A stretch of 38,262 nt of DNA from Hellea sp. Its GTDB lineage: Bacteria > Pseudomonadota > Alphaproteobacteria > Caulobacterales > Maricaulaceae. Position 1 is the first letter of the stretch, and every line of letters begins with the position of its first letter. Where the stretch lies: the NCBI GenBank assembly GCA_020629135.1, contig JAHDDX010000021.1:1-38262 (forward strand). Direction: 5' to 3'. Below are positions 23,894 to 32,665 of this stretch, piece after piece. The notes beneath the pieces were generated by a model, which saw nothing but the letters and a program-made list of their open reading frames with translations, was not told the DNA's origin and did no database searches. The position numbers were made by a program, and so were the translations under genes.

Positions 23894-24532
23894 ATGAAAA
23901 CAGCTTTCAGAGGCTTTTGTGCGACGCTTTGCTGGGTCACGCTCGTTACCCAATATGTTTTATTGGTGAAAGGCGGCGAATATGGCGGATTGGCCAGCTC
24001 GACTTTGGCCTTTTTCGGGTTTTTTACAATACTGACCAATATTCTTGCAGCGCTCGCGTTCACAGCGCCGTTTTTACCAGAAAGAAATCGTGTTCGCCGC
24101 TTCTTTTCTATCCAAGAAGTCAGAGCTGCTATCGCGCTTTATATATTAGTCGTCATGGTCGTGTATTATGCGCTTCTGGCCAAAATTCACAATCCTGTTG
24201 GACTGAATGCAATTACCAATATCGGCCTGCATTTTTTGATACCGGTTCTCTATATATTTGACTGGTTGATTTTTGCTCTAAAGGACAAATTATCTTATCG
24301 AACCTTGCCTTGGTGGGTCGTCTATCCGGTAGTCTATGGCGGATTTAATATTATACGTGGGGCGATGACCGGTTTTTATCCCTATCCCTTCATCAATGTC
24401 ACCGAACTGGGTTGGGGTATGGTTTTTATTAATATGATCGGGTTCACACTGATTTACCTGATAGGCGGGGCGATATTTATGGGAATCGGCCAATTTTTAA
24501 ATGCGAAGTCTGCGGGCCGCCTTTCTGGCTAA
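23894..24532 (+). CDS. Pr6Pr-type six-helix membrane protein
   Basis: The 212-residue integral membrane protein has about six helices. Recognisable family features are LCWVTLVTQYVLL, FFGFFTILTNILAAL in the first half and the second-half signature YPVVYGGFNIIRGAMTGFYPYPFINV, which matches the Pr6Pr (FAR-17a/AIG1-like) membrane family. Related eukaryotic AIG1/ADTRP proteins hydrolyse fatty-acid esters of hydroxy fatty acids using Thr and His; here the early Thr in FFTILTN and the His in IGLHFLIPVLY occupy plausible equivalent positions. That would fit the neighbouring desaturase, but enzymatic activity is inference. Confidence 0.82.
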   Translation: MKTAFRGFCATLCWVTLVTQYVLLVKGGEYGGLASSTLAFFGFFTILTNILAALAFTAPFLPERNRVRRFFSIQEVRAAIALYILVVMVVYYALLAKIHNPVGLNAITNIGLHFLIPVLYIFDWLIFALKDKLSYRTLPWWVVYPVVYGGFNIIRGAMTGFYPYPFINVTELGWGMVFINMIGFTLIYLIGGAIFMGIGQFLNAKSAGRLSG

Positions 24533-24605
24533 TCTCGGAAATCGTGTCGCAATTTTAAAGAAAAAAAATCTTGAAGTTTAACCTAGGATAGCGCCATTAT
24601 CCGGC

Positions 24606-26642
24606 GTGAATTTTGCTTTCAAATACAAGGCGTTTATCAGCTATAGCCACAAGGATGAGCGATGGGCGAAGCGTCTGCATCGCCGCCTTGAGACCTATAA
24701 GCTGCCAGCGGATGTTTCAGAGCGGTTCAAATACCGACGCCCCTTGTCGTCTGTGTTCAGGGACCGGGAAGAGCTTTCTGTTGGGTCAGATTTGTCTGCA
24801 GTTATTGTTGATGCTTTGAATCAATCTGAAACTCTGATTGTCATCTGTTCACCGGATTCCGCGCAGTCAAAATGGGTCAATCAAGAAATCCGGCATTTTA
24901 AGGCTTTAGGGCGGGCAGCTAAAATTTTCCCAATTATCATAGCAGGTAAACCTTTTGATGATGAAGAAGAGTGCTTCCCTAAATCCCTACTCTACGAAAT
25001 CGATGCATTTGGTCTGCTGACCGATGAATTCGCGGAACCGCTGGCCGCAGACCTTCGCGCTAATTCTGACGGCTGGCGTCTGGGCACGCTCAAACTCATT
25101 GCCGGTATTCTGAACCTTCCGCTGGATCATCTCGTTCAACGTGACAATCAACGCGCCCGGCGCCGATTGTTAACATTGGCATCTTCGGCGGTTCTTATGG
25201 CATTGATTATGGCGGGGCTTACGGTCAAATCGGTTTCATCGGAACGGGAAGCCGAGGCCCGGCGTGCAGATGCCGAAAATCTGATCGAATTTATGCTGGG
25301 TGACCTCAAAGAGAGGTTGGAACCGGTCGGTCGTCTTGATGTCCTTGAGGCGGTCGGGGACAAAACATTTCAATATTATGAACAATTTGAATTGAGCGAG
25401 AATGATCCTGTCGTCAATGGTCGCCATGCTCGGTCCATGCATCTTATTGGTGAAGTTCTAGACAAGGTCGGAAACCACGATGAATCCGCCTTTTATTTTA
25501 ATAAAGCGTACAAAATTACTGACATTCAGTCCAAGCAGTTCCCGGCAAATGCGGACCGAGTTTTCGAGCATGCGCAAAGCCTGTTCTGGCTGTCAGTCCC
25601 CGCCCGACGCGCTTCACGTAATGAAGATGAGCGCGCCTATCACGATCAGACAATTGAATTGATAGAACGCTTGCAAAACATTGAAGGTAACACGGCTCGG
25701 GTCAGTGAATTGTGTCTCAAGACCTTTTTAAATGCCGGGCGGGTCTCTTATCGCTTAGGCGACAAAATGCTGTCCAAAACGCAGCTGGAACAGGCCTTAA
25801 AATGCGCCAATTTATTTCCGAAATCAGATAAACCCATTGCTATTAGTCTATTGCAGGCTGAAACGCTGTCCTGGCTGGGGGAGCTTTATCGCAGTAATCA
25901 TGATTATACCTTGTCTTATGAGATCCGTCGCCAGCAGGTGGAAATATTACAGCTCTTGCGACAGACCCATCCGGATGACTTCCGGGTTCTGGAGGCCTTG
26001 ATTTATGGTCAGATCGGCCTTGGAAATGCGGCGCGTTATGTGGGTCAGTTTGATCAGAGTTTTTTGGTTCAGGAAACTGCGCTCAAGAACAATGCACTGG
26101 CGTTACAACGCGAGCCTGAGAGGGATAAGATGCGCAAGGCCCGCTCCAGCATATTGCAAAGCCTATTGCTGACGGCACTTGAGAGCGGGCAAGCCGAATT
26201 ATATCCGAAGTATAGGTCTCAACTCACCCCTTATTTAAATCCCGAGCCTATGCGGACAGAATTGGACAATTATTGGGATGGTATTTTAACGGATACGACC
26301 TTTGATCTGGATATCAAGCACGCGGTTATTTCAGGGCGGTTAAACGCAGCTCTCAATATCCTGGAGGATTATGAAGGATGGGCTGACGACAGTCGTGTTA
26401 AAAATCTACCCTCCGCCAAACGCATCGCGCATAGGTTGGAATTTTATAAGGCGTTTGTGAGGAATGATCCGACAGCCATTACGTCCTTGAAAAATCAGTT
26501 TGAGAACGGCGAAATAAACCGCGCTGATATCAGTCTTTATCCTGCGGTGAAATATTTGATCGAAGGTACACAAATTGATTTGGAGCAATATCCGCCCAAT
26601 ATTAGTGCGCTATATCAGGCACTTTTTTATCAAAATCCGTAA
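24606..26642 (+). CDS. TIR-domain membrane protein with TPR-type C-terminal region
   Basis: This 678-residue protein starts at GTG 24606. Residues about 7-135 form a TIR domain: YKAFISYSHKDERWA (box 1), FRDREELSVGSDLSAVIVDAL (box 2 and BB-loop region), LIVICSPDSAQSKWVNQEI. In the last motif Trp90 and Glu94 match the W-x-x-x-E position of TIR NADases, where the glutamate is catalytic. Residues 188-206 form one transmembrane helix, so TIR and the roughly 470-residue helical C-terminal part lie on opposite sides of the membrane. That part has TPR-like repeats (GRHARSMHLIGEVLDKVGNHDESAFYFNKA...). TIR assignment is firm. Whether it signals, defends against phage by NAD+ depletion, or acts as an adaptor is open; no Thoeris ThsA-like partner is nearby. 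Confidence 0.88.
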   Translation: MNFAFKYKAFISYSHKDERWAKRLHRRLETYKLPADVSERFKYRRPLSSVFRDREELSVGSDLSAVIVDALNQSETLIVICSPDSAQSKWVNQEIRHFKALGRAAKIFPIIIAGKPFDDEEECFPKSLLYEIDAFGLLTDEFAEPLAADLRANSDGWRLGTLKLIAGILNLPLDHLVQRDNQRARRRLLTLASSAVLMALIMAGLTVKSVSSEREAEARRADAENLIEFMLGDLKERLEPVGRLDVLEAVGDKTFQYYEQFELSENDPVVNGRHARSMHLIGEVLDKVGNHDESAFYFNKAYKITDIQSKQFPANADRVFEHAQSLFWLSVPARRASRNEDERAYHDQTIELIERLQNIEGNTARVSELCLKTFLNAGRVSYRLGDKMLSKTQLEQALKCANLFPKSDKPIAISLLQAETLSWLGELYRSNHDYTLSYEIRRQQVEILQLLRQTHPDDFRVLEALIYGQIGLGNAARYVGQFDQSFLVQETALKNNALALQREPERDKMRKARSSILQSLLLTALESGQAELYPKYRSQLTPYLNPEPMRTELDNYWDGILTDTTFDLDIKHAVISGRLNAALNILEDYEGWADDSRVKNLPSAKRIAHRLEFYKAFVRNDPTAITSLKNQFENGEINRADISLYPAVKYLIEGTQIDLEQYPPNISALYQALFYQNP

Positions 26643-26676
26643 AGGGATATTAATGCGAGCTTGCTAAATCTGAAGA

Positions 26677-26868
26677 ATGCTGTGGGCTAAATACACATTG
26701 ATATTCTTGTTTCTGTTTGTCCCATTAGGGCTTAAAGGGTTGACGATACTGCGCCCGCAATCCACACAAAATCAGGCGGTCGCCTTATTGCTGCGCGTGC
26801 ATTGGCGTCCTGTCATTTTGGCAGGAATTGTCCTGATTTTGTTTTCGAGACTTTCAGCGATGATTTGA
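26677..26868 (+). CDS. Small two-helix membrane protein
   Basis: The 63-residue protein has two hydrophobic helices (YTLIFLFLFVPLGLKGLTI and VILAGIVLILFSRL) joined by a polar loop. It begins 35 bp after the TIR gene on the same strand and ends 12 bp before the next gene, so the three may be cotranscribed. No family is recognised and the ribosome site (GAAG next to the ATG) is poor. Confidence 0.5.
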   Translation: MLWAKYTLIFLFLFVPLGLKGLTILRPQSTQNQAVALLLRVHWRPVILAGIVLILFSRLSAMI

Positions 26869-26879
26869 AGTTCGATCAT

Positions 26880-27515
26880 ATGATAAACTCCTTCCAAAAT
26901 CCGATGTCGAAATCTTCCATCTTATTGACAGTTGTTGCAAACTTAATACCGGTGCTGGGCGTATATTTTCTGGATTGGTCTATATTCTTAATCTTACTGA
27001 TTTATTGGTTTGAAACCTTCATCATCGGCTGCCTTTGTCTACCGCGCATTATGTTAAGTCGCGCTCCCTGGCATGAAAAATTTCAATCGTTGTTTTTGTT
27101 TGGCGTATCCTTCCTGGTGTTGTCTCTGGTTTACCTGACTGTGCTTGGCGGGTTTGATGATCAGTCCGCAGACTGGCTATTCGAAGCGGTCAAAAATTTT
27201 GAAACGGAGAAATCTGGCGCGCTATCAGTGATGTTGATGATCGGGCCAATCTTGGCACTTCATGGCTGGATATTCTGGAAAGATCTTTGGGGTGGAAAAT
27301 TATCAAATCAAAGGCCGAGCTATTTTATGCTGGTCGCGGTTGCCAGAATTTTTGTCCTGCAATTTGTAATTTTAACAGGTGCGAAATTTACAGGTTATCT
27401 AACCCTTCCTGACTTAGCGATTGTGTTATTTATTATCTTCAAACTCGCGATGGAAATTTTGTTTTTTACAGGGAGTAAGTTCGTTCGATCGAGGCTACTC
27501 CATATGTCCAGCTAA
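26880..27515 (+). CDS. DUF6498-like membrane protein
   Basis: The 211-residue integral membrane protein resembles the DUF6498 family: the early signature ANLIPVLGVYFLDWSIFLILLIYWFETFIIG is characteristic. Five to six helices are visible. A longer frame from 26802 exists, but its extra 26 residues run through the coding region of the preceding small gene, so I start at ATG 26880; ATG 26904 is another option. Function unknown. It ends five bases before the stop of the convergent M28 peptidase gene. Confidence 0.72.
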   Translation: MINSFQNPMSKSSILLTVVANLIPVLGVYFLDWSIFLILLIYWFETFIIGCLCLPRIMLSRAPWHEKFQSLFLFGVSFLVLSLVYLTVLGGFDDQSADWLFEAVKNFETEKSGALSVMLMIGPILALHGWIFWKDLWGGKLSNQRPSYFMLVAVARIFVLQFVILTGAKFTGYLTLPDLAIVLFIIFKLAMEILFFTGSKFVRSRLLHMSS

Positions 27516-27520
27516 TTTAC

Positions 27521-29749
27521 TCACTTTGATAGATCTAAATCTGTCCTGACCGATCTCACATCACCAGTCTGAACGGGCAGTACCCAATCCGGACGGGCAT
27601 CAATCAAGGCTTGCGATTCCGGCCCTAATCCAAACCGTAACCCGGTCGCGACCAGCTTGATGTTCTTGGAATTGTTTGGAAAGACAAACTCTATTGATAG
27701 ATCACGGCACGTTCGCCCGAAACAAACAACCCGATTTAATGGGTCTTCTTTAATGTTGTGGCCTAACAGCGTGCCGGAAATCGGCGATTGTTCTCCGTCC
27801 ATGAAATGAAGTTCAACGCGGTCGCTATCCGGTGCTGAAACATCAATTAAAAGGGTTCGTTTTTCCTGTTCAATTTTATCTGACAAAAGGGTCATGGTGA
27901 TCCCTGCCGTTTCGAAGTCCGGGGCCGGAGCCTCGTAATTAGCGCTTGAGGCCCATTCGACGTCTTTGACCGTAAAGTCTGCGGTATTCAGCATGGTTTT
28001 TGGCGCTGGATTGTTTTTCCAAATGCTCCACCGTGCCTCCCCAGGTTTATCCCCCATGACATGGCGCACATTCAGCGCTTGTGGGGCGTCAACATTATGG
28101 GCTGGAACCACACAGGTCAGGATCGTCAAACTACCCAGAACAACAAGGCTGGCCGTGATCCAGTATCGCTTGGATGAAAAAATGGTCTCAGCTTTTAAAC
28201 ATAAGGGGGCAATGAATAAAAACCCAAACACAAGAAACAAAGTAAAGGGCGCCGAAAATTCAATAAACAGCATGATTTCGGCGGCGGCCGTAATGGGGAC
28301 TATGATCAACATGAATATGAAGGCAGCCAGGATCGCACATATTTTGCTCAAGCCTGGCTTGTTCATTGCCAGCATCAGCACGGCCAGAATAATGAAAAAT
28401 AACGCCGGGGCGAAAATAATGGCGGCGCCCTTGAAAAAGAGGGTTGCAGCCGTGCCAAGAACTGCCAGCCAGAACCAACTCGCAAATAATAATAGGCGGC
28501 CCTGAGTTGGCTCTCTAAACAGTCCATAGCAGGTGGCCGCACCCAACAATGCGGCGGCAAATTGTGTGCTGCGCAGGGCCCAGGGATGAGCGGCTGCGAA
28601 ATGCATTTCGGGTCTAATGGCGGCGATCAGCATTGTTAATCCCACGGCCAGTCCGACACTGACTATTATCGTAATAACCGGTATAAGGAGTGCTTTGATA
28701 CGGTTATGCGTTTTATCTCTCAGCACTGCGAACAAAGCAGACAAGCCACCCAGAATAATCAAAGGCAGGCCGAGGCCCTGTGGCAGTTTCAAAAGACCAA
28801 CCCCCAAAATATCAGAATAGATGTAACTTTTCTCAGCCCCGGTCGGCGGCAGGCCTTGATAGGCTTCAACTGAGTTGAGTGCATTCGCCCCAATGTGAAA
28901 GAGCGAGCTTTTATCCAGCATGGCCAGATTGTCCCGGGGTGTGTGGTAAAATTCCGCGCCCAATGCAAAAGCGTAATTGGTCGCGTCGGCACCGAGCTTC
29001 AAATATTGGGTCATATCCGTCCCATTGGGCATGACCTGATAAAGGTCGGATAAAAGTGAATTGGTGATAGCAGTTCGGATATCCCCGTCCAACACCTGAA
29101 CATCGCGGCCATTGGGGACGCTGGTTTCAAACATGGCTGCCGGACCGCGCACGCCGCGGGCTTCCATACTGACGACGGCCTTCACATATTTGGCAAGCGG
29201 GTCTTCTTCGACAAAAGAGGTGGCACCAATCAGTCCGGCTTCTTCGCCGTCCGTGATCAACACCAAAACCGGGCGTTTCAGCTTTTGTGATTTCAGGATA
29301 GAGGCAATCTCCAGACTGGCAGCGACCCCGGCCCCGTCATCACTGGCACCGGGTCCTGCGGGCACTGAATCATAATGAGACGCGATCATCACCGCATTGT
29401 CGCCGGGTTCGCCAATCCAAAACATAACATTTTGAACCCGGGCACAGCGGGCAGATCCTTTCCAGGTGCCGCAATGAAAGTCATCCCGCAGGATCGGGGT
29501 AAAACCCAGATCTTCAATTTCCGCGATCAATCTTGTCTGAACAAGATCATTAGCATCTGAATCCACCGGATGCGGGGCCTCGTCGCCTAATATGCGTTCC
29601 AGGCGCTCAAAGGCGGCTTGGGTATTAAAGCGGTGATCCGGATCAACCGCCGGTTGGGCAGCCAGATGTAATCGAAATAAAAACAAAAAGAACAGGCCGA
29701 GAATGACAATCAAGAGTCTGAAAAGATTTGAATTGAACATAATGATCAT
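27521..29749 (-). CDS. Membrane-embedded M28 family zinc peptidase
   Basis: The 742-residue protein has an N-terminal membrane anchor (residues about 10-28), then an M28 peptidase domain: His125 in SHYDS, Asp137 or 138 in SDDGAG, Glu169-Glu170 in TDGEEAGL, a later acidic ligand in VSMEARG (Glu196) and His269 in FYHTPRDN. This gives the complete di-zinc aminopeptidase set. Residues about 315-560 hold roughly eight transmembrane helices, and a soluble C-terminal domain follows. This layout is like membrane M28 peptidases of the Fxna/Pff1 type. It probably faces the periplasm. Start 29749 is supported by AAGGG; ATG 29740 is an alternative. It is divergent from the transporter gene at 29865 and convergent with the DUF6498-like gene. 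Confidence 0.92.
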   Translation of the reverse strand: MIIMFNSNLFRLLIVILGLFFLFLFRLHLAAQPAVDPDHRFNTQAAFERLERILGDEAPHPVDSDANDLVQTRLIAEIEDLGFTPILRDDFHCGTWKGSARCARVQNVMFWIGEPGDNAVMIASHYDSVPAGPGASDDGAGVAASLEIASILKSQKLKRPVLVLITDGEEAGLIGATSFVEEDPLAKYVKAVVSMEARGVRGPAAMFETSVPNGRDVQVLDGDIRTAITNSLLSDLYQVMPNGTDMTQYLKLGADATNYAFALGAEFYHTPRDNLAMLDKSSLFHIGANALNSVEAYQGLPPTGAEKSYIYSDILGVGLLKLPQGLGLPLIILGGLSALFAVLRDKTHNRIKALLIPVITIIVSVGLAVGLTMLIAAIRPEMHFAAAHPWALRSTQFAAALLGAATCYGLFREPTQGRLLLFASWFWLAVLGTAATLFFKGAAIIFAPALFFIILAVLMLAMNKPGLSKICAILAAFIFMLIIVPITAAAEIMLFIEFSAPFTLFLVFGFLFIAPLCLKAETIFSSKRYWITASLVVLGSLTILTCVVPAHNVDAPQALNVRHVMGDKPGEARWSIWKNNPAPKTMLNTADFTVKDVEWASSANYEAPAPDFETAGITMTLLSDKIEQEKRTLLIDVSAPDSDRVELHFMDGEQSPISGTLLGHNIKEDPLNRVVCFGRTCRDLSIEFVFPNNSKNIKLVATGLRFGLGPESQALIDARPDWVLPVQTGDVRSVRTDLDLSK

Positions 29750-29864
29750 TGGCCCTTTCTAGGACGGCTTAGCACAGGGTTTTGTCCCCTCCCAATATAA
29801 ATTGAGATTTTACCAAGCCGTAAAATGTGACTAAAAGAAAATTTGTATTCATTGGGGGAAGTGC

Positions 29865-31001
29865 GTGACGTTAATAATATCAATTGCGATGATCGCTGTG
29901 CTGATCATGTGCGGGGTAATTCTGGTGACCCAATCCTCCCGGACACTGACGGGAGAAATGCCCGTGGGCCTGTTTGCTTTTATCGCTATTTTGTTTACGT
30001 CCGGTCTGGATGTCGGTTTGATCATGTTTCCGCTGACCGAATTTCCGATTTATGCCTCGGAGCAGGTCTATGAATTTACCAATCCACTGGCCATGGCCTT
30101 TGGGGCCTGGGGGTTTCTGGTCTGGGCGCTTTATTTTCTTACCACATTTTATTTTTGTATATTGGAGCCGCGGCTAAAGCTGTTTGAAATACCGGTGATT
30201 AAATTCATCAATAATGTGGTAATTATTGGCACTTGTGCGTTTACGGGGTTTTTGTTTTTTAAATATCTGCCAGATTATATCGAGGGTCTGTCAGACGGAG
30301 CACGATACGTTCTGGTGGCAGGCGTTATCTTTTTGGCCATTCTGTCCAGCACTCATGTACGCTTCGTCAAAATCCTGAGCATTTCGTCGACCTGGCTGTT
30401 TTACGGATTGATCCTGATCATGTTTTTAGCCAGTGGAATCGGTCTGTCTGGATTGATGAAAAACCTGGGTCTATTAGCGGATTACTTCCCGAATATGCAC
30501 CGCTTCACTGTGCCGATTTCTGATTATCATCAGTTTTATCTGTTCTGGTGGATGGCGTGGAGCATAATGATCGGTCAGTTTGTGGCGCGTTTTGTCGGCG
30601 GGCTTAAAACCTGGCAGCTCATTTTGGCATTATTGTTTTTACCGTCCATTCCCATCGCCCTGTGGTTCTCGGTACTTTATGGCTATTACGCGCAAGAGAT
30701 CGAAATCGCGCCCTATCTCAATACGCTGATGATATTGGTCGGCATTGTTTTTGTATTAAACTCTCTGGATTCTCTGACCCGCCTTTATACGGATAATCTG
30801 AGGATAACAGCCGAACGCCTGGGCCTCGTTAAATATGTTGCCTTGAACTGGGTTTTATTGTTCGGCCTGGTTTTGCTCTATCGATATACCGAACTTAAGA
30901 TCGAATGGGTGGGGTTGATTGTAATCGGGATTTATGCGGTTGTGTTTGGACTGACCATAAGTCGTCGCTCTAAGCTTTCAGATAAGGTCTCAAAACCATG
31001 A
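29865..31001 (+). CDS. Short divergent BCCT-like transporter
   Basis: This 378-residue protein with about eleven membrane helices resembles betaine-carnitine-choline transporters but is well below their usual length of 500 or more. The key similarity is [23 protein letters not shown] (224-246), aligned with the TM8 pattern F/Y-x-x-W-W-x-x-W-x-x-x-x-G-x-F-x-A-R of BCCTs that forms the aromatic substrate box (Trp228, Trp229, Trp232). [15 protein letters not shown] (79-93) resembles the W-G-x-x-x-W-x-x-Y segment. The glycine stretch is G47-L-D-V-G51. Start is GTG 29865 with GGGGGAAG upstream. The stop overlaps the next start (ATGA), and the partner gene is a GMC oxidoreductase, supporting choline-like uptake. 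A distant homologue with another substrate is possible. Confidence 0.7.
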   Translation: MTLIISIAMIAVLIMCGVILVTQSSRTLTGEMPVGLFAFIAILFTSGLDVGLIMFPLTEFPIYASEQVYEFTNPLAMAFGAWGFLVWALYFLTTFYFCILEPRLKLFEIPVIKFINNVVIIGTCAFTGFLFFKYLPDYIEGLSDGARYVLVAGVIFLAILSSTHVRFVKILSISSTWLFYGLILIMFLASGIGLSGLMKNLGLLADYFPNMHRFTVPISDYHQFYLFWWMAWSIMIGQFVARFVGGLKTWQLILALLFLPSIPIALWFSVLYGYYAQEIEIAPYLNTLMILVGIVFVLNSLDSLTRLYTDNLRITAERLGLVKYVALNWVLLFGLVLLYRYTELKIEWVGLIVIGIYAVVFGLTISRRSKLSDKVSKP

Positions 31002-32602
31002 GAACGGAATTTGATTATATCATCGTTGGAGCCGGGTCGGCGGGCTGTATTTTGGCTAACCGCCTGTCCGAAAATGGCCGGTTTGAGGTCGCCTTGATTG
31101 AGGCGGGAGGCAGCGACAATTCAATTTTTGTGAAAATGCCTTCGGCACTTGCTATTCCCATGAATACGAAACGGTATAACTGGGGCTTTAACAGCGCGCC
31201 CGAACCCTATCTGGGCGGGCGTGTTATTCCCTGTTACCGGGGCAAAGGCTTAGGCGGATCCTCTTCTATAAACGGTATGGTCTTTGTTCGCGGGAATCCG
31301 TCCGATATTGATGAGTGGGAAAGCCTCGGCGCCAAAGGCTGGAATTATAAAAACTGCCTGCCTTATTATAAAAAGCTTGAAAACTGGGATGGAGACCCCG
31401 GTCAATTTCGCGGATCGACCGGGCCTATTGGTGTGGGGCTGGGAAATAAAATGCGCCTCAGCCCGCTTTATCAGGCCTTTATTGATGCGGGTGTCGAGGC
31501 CGGCTATCCGGCCTGTCCGGACTATAACGGCGAAAATCAGGAAGGCTTTGGCCCGATGCAGATGAATGTCGATGGCGGCATTCGGGCTTCCACATCTCGG
31601 GCCTACCTAAAACCTGCATTAAGACGTAATAATCTGACCGTCTTTAAATCGACCCTGACACATAGACTCACAATGGAAAACAAACGGGTGACAGGCGTTG
31701 AGGTTTCTCACGGGGGCAAACGCCGAAACCTGTCTGCCCGTCGGGATGTGATCCTCTCCGCCGGGGCTATTGGGTCTCCGCAGTTATTGCAGCTGTCCGG
31801 CATCGGTCCAATTGCAGTCCTGGAAAAAGTCGGCGTGAAGCCTGTGCACGAATTAGCGGGCGTTGGCGAAAACCTGACCGACCATCTTGAAGTATTTTTC
31901 CAATATGAATGTACCGAGCCTATTACGCTCAATGGCAAGCTAGATTTGTTTAATAAAGGCTTGATCGGATTGCGATGGTTGTTGTTTCGGGATGGCCTGG
32001 GAGCCACAAATCATTTTGAAGCTTGTGGCTTTATTCGCTCATCTGAGCAAAAACCCTGGCCGGATATTCAATATCATTTTCTGCCCGGCGCTATTTCATA
32101 TGATGGCAATACAGCTTTTAAAGGTCATGGCTATCAGGTCCACGTCGGACCGAATAAACCGGCGAGCCGAGGTCACGTTCATATCCAAAGCTCAGATGTG
32201 GGCGAGCATCCGGAAATTCTGTTTAACTATCTCAAAGAAGAGGCCGATATGGTCGACTGGCGGAATACGATTCGGATTACCCGACATGTGCTCAAACAAG
32301 ACGCTTTGTCACCCTATCGCGGCACCGAGATTCAGCCTGGCAAAGACATCATAGAAGACGAGGCGATCGATGACTGGGTTCGGGCGAATGTGGAAAGCGC
32401 CTATCATCCGACGTCCACCTGTCGCATGGGGACGGCGGAAGATAAAATGAGCGTCGTCAATGCCGAGTGCCGGGTCATAGGCCTGGAGGGCCTACGGGTC
32501 ATCGACAGTTCAATTTTCCCGTCTATTCCAAATGGAAACCTGAATGCGCCAACGATGATGGTTGCCGAACGGGCAGCTGATATTATTTTGAATAAGGCAT
32601 AA
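30998..32602 (+). CDS. GMC oxidoreductase, choline dehydrogenase-like
   Basis: This FAD flavoenzyme oxidises an alcohol. The N-terminal FAD-binding motif is GAGSAG (11-16) with [25 protein letters not shown] is GMC signature 1, and [16 protein letters not shown] is signature 2. The catalytic His470 is in [12 protein letters not shown] and the C-terminal [18 protein letters not shown] is typical of choline dehydrogenase-type enzymes. Length (534 aa) is close to BetA (about 550). It is translationally coupled (ATGA) to the BCCT-like transporter. No betaine aldehyde dehydrogenase gene is in the window, so a complete choline-to-betaine route is not shown. Other alcohols are possible substrates. 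Confidence 0.9.
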   Translation: MRTEFDYIIVGAGSAGCILANRLSENGRFEVALIEAGGSDNSIFVKMPSALAIPMNTKRYNWGFNSAPEPYLGGRVIPCYRGKGLGGSSSINGMVFVRGNPSDIDEWESLGAKGWNYKNCLPYYKKLENWDGDPGQFRGSTGPIGVGLGNKMRLSPLYQAFIDAGVEAGYPACPDYNGENQEGFGPMQMNVDGGIRASTSRAYLKPALRRNNLTVFKSTLTHRLTMENKRVTGVEVSHGGKRRNLSARRDVILSAGAIGSPQLLQLSGIGPIAVLEKVGVKPVHELAGVGENLTDHLEVFFQYECTEPITLNGKLDLFNKGLIGLRWLLFRDGLGATNHFEACGFIRSSEQKPWPDIQYHFLPGAISYDGNTAFKGHGYQVHVGPNKPASRGHVHIQSSDVGEHPEILFNYLKEEADMVDWRNTIRITRHVLKQDALSPYRGTEIQPGKDIIEDEAIDDWVRANVESAYHPTSTCRMGTAEDKMSVVNAECRVIGLEGLRVIDSSIFPSIPNGNLNAPTMMVAERAADIILNKA

Positions 32603-32627
32603 AAAAAGGCCACCCCGAAGGATGACC
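32601..32627 (-). terminator. UUCG-loop rho-independent terminator of the small lipoprotein gene
   Basis: Read on the minus strand, an 8-bp stem (GGTCATCC with GGGTGGCC, two G-U pairs) closes a TTCG tetraloop and runs into seven T. On the plus strand the two G-U pairs become mismatches, so it serves mainly the minus-strand gene. It lies against the stop of the GMC gene. Confidence 0.75.
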
Positions 32628-32665
32628 AAGTTGAAATCAACTTATTTAAATTCCGCTCTGCGATA

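Noticed and set aside
24606-26642. Thoeris defence system
   Set aside because: No ThsA-like SIR2 or other NAD-binding effector gene is adjacent, and the TIR protein has a membrane helix and TPR region unlike ThsB.
26802-26879. Longer start for the DUF6498-like protein
   Set aside because: The extra residues are out-of-frame translation of the preceding small membrane gene, and the family-like sequence begins after ATG 26880.
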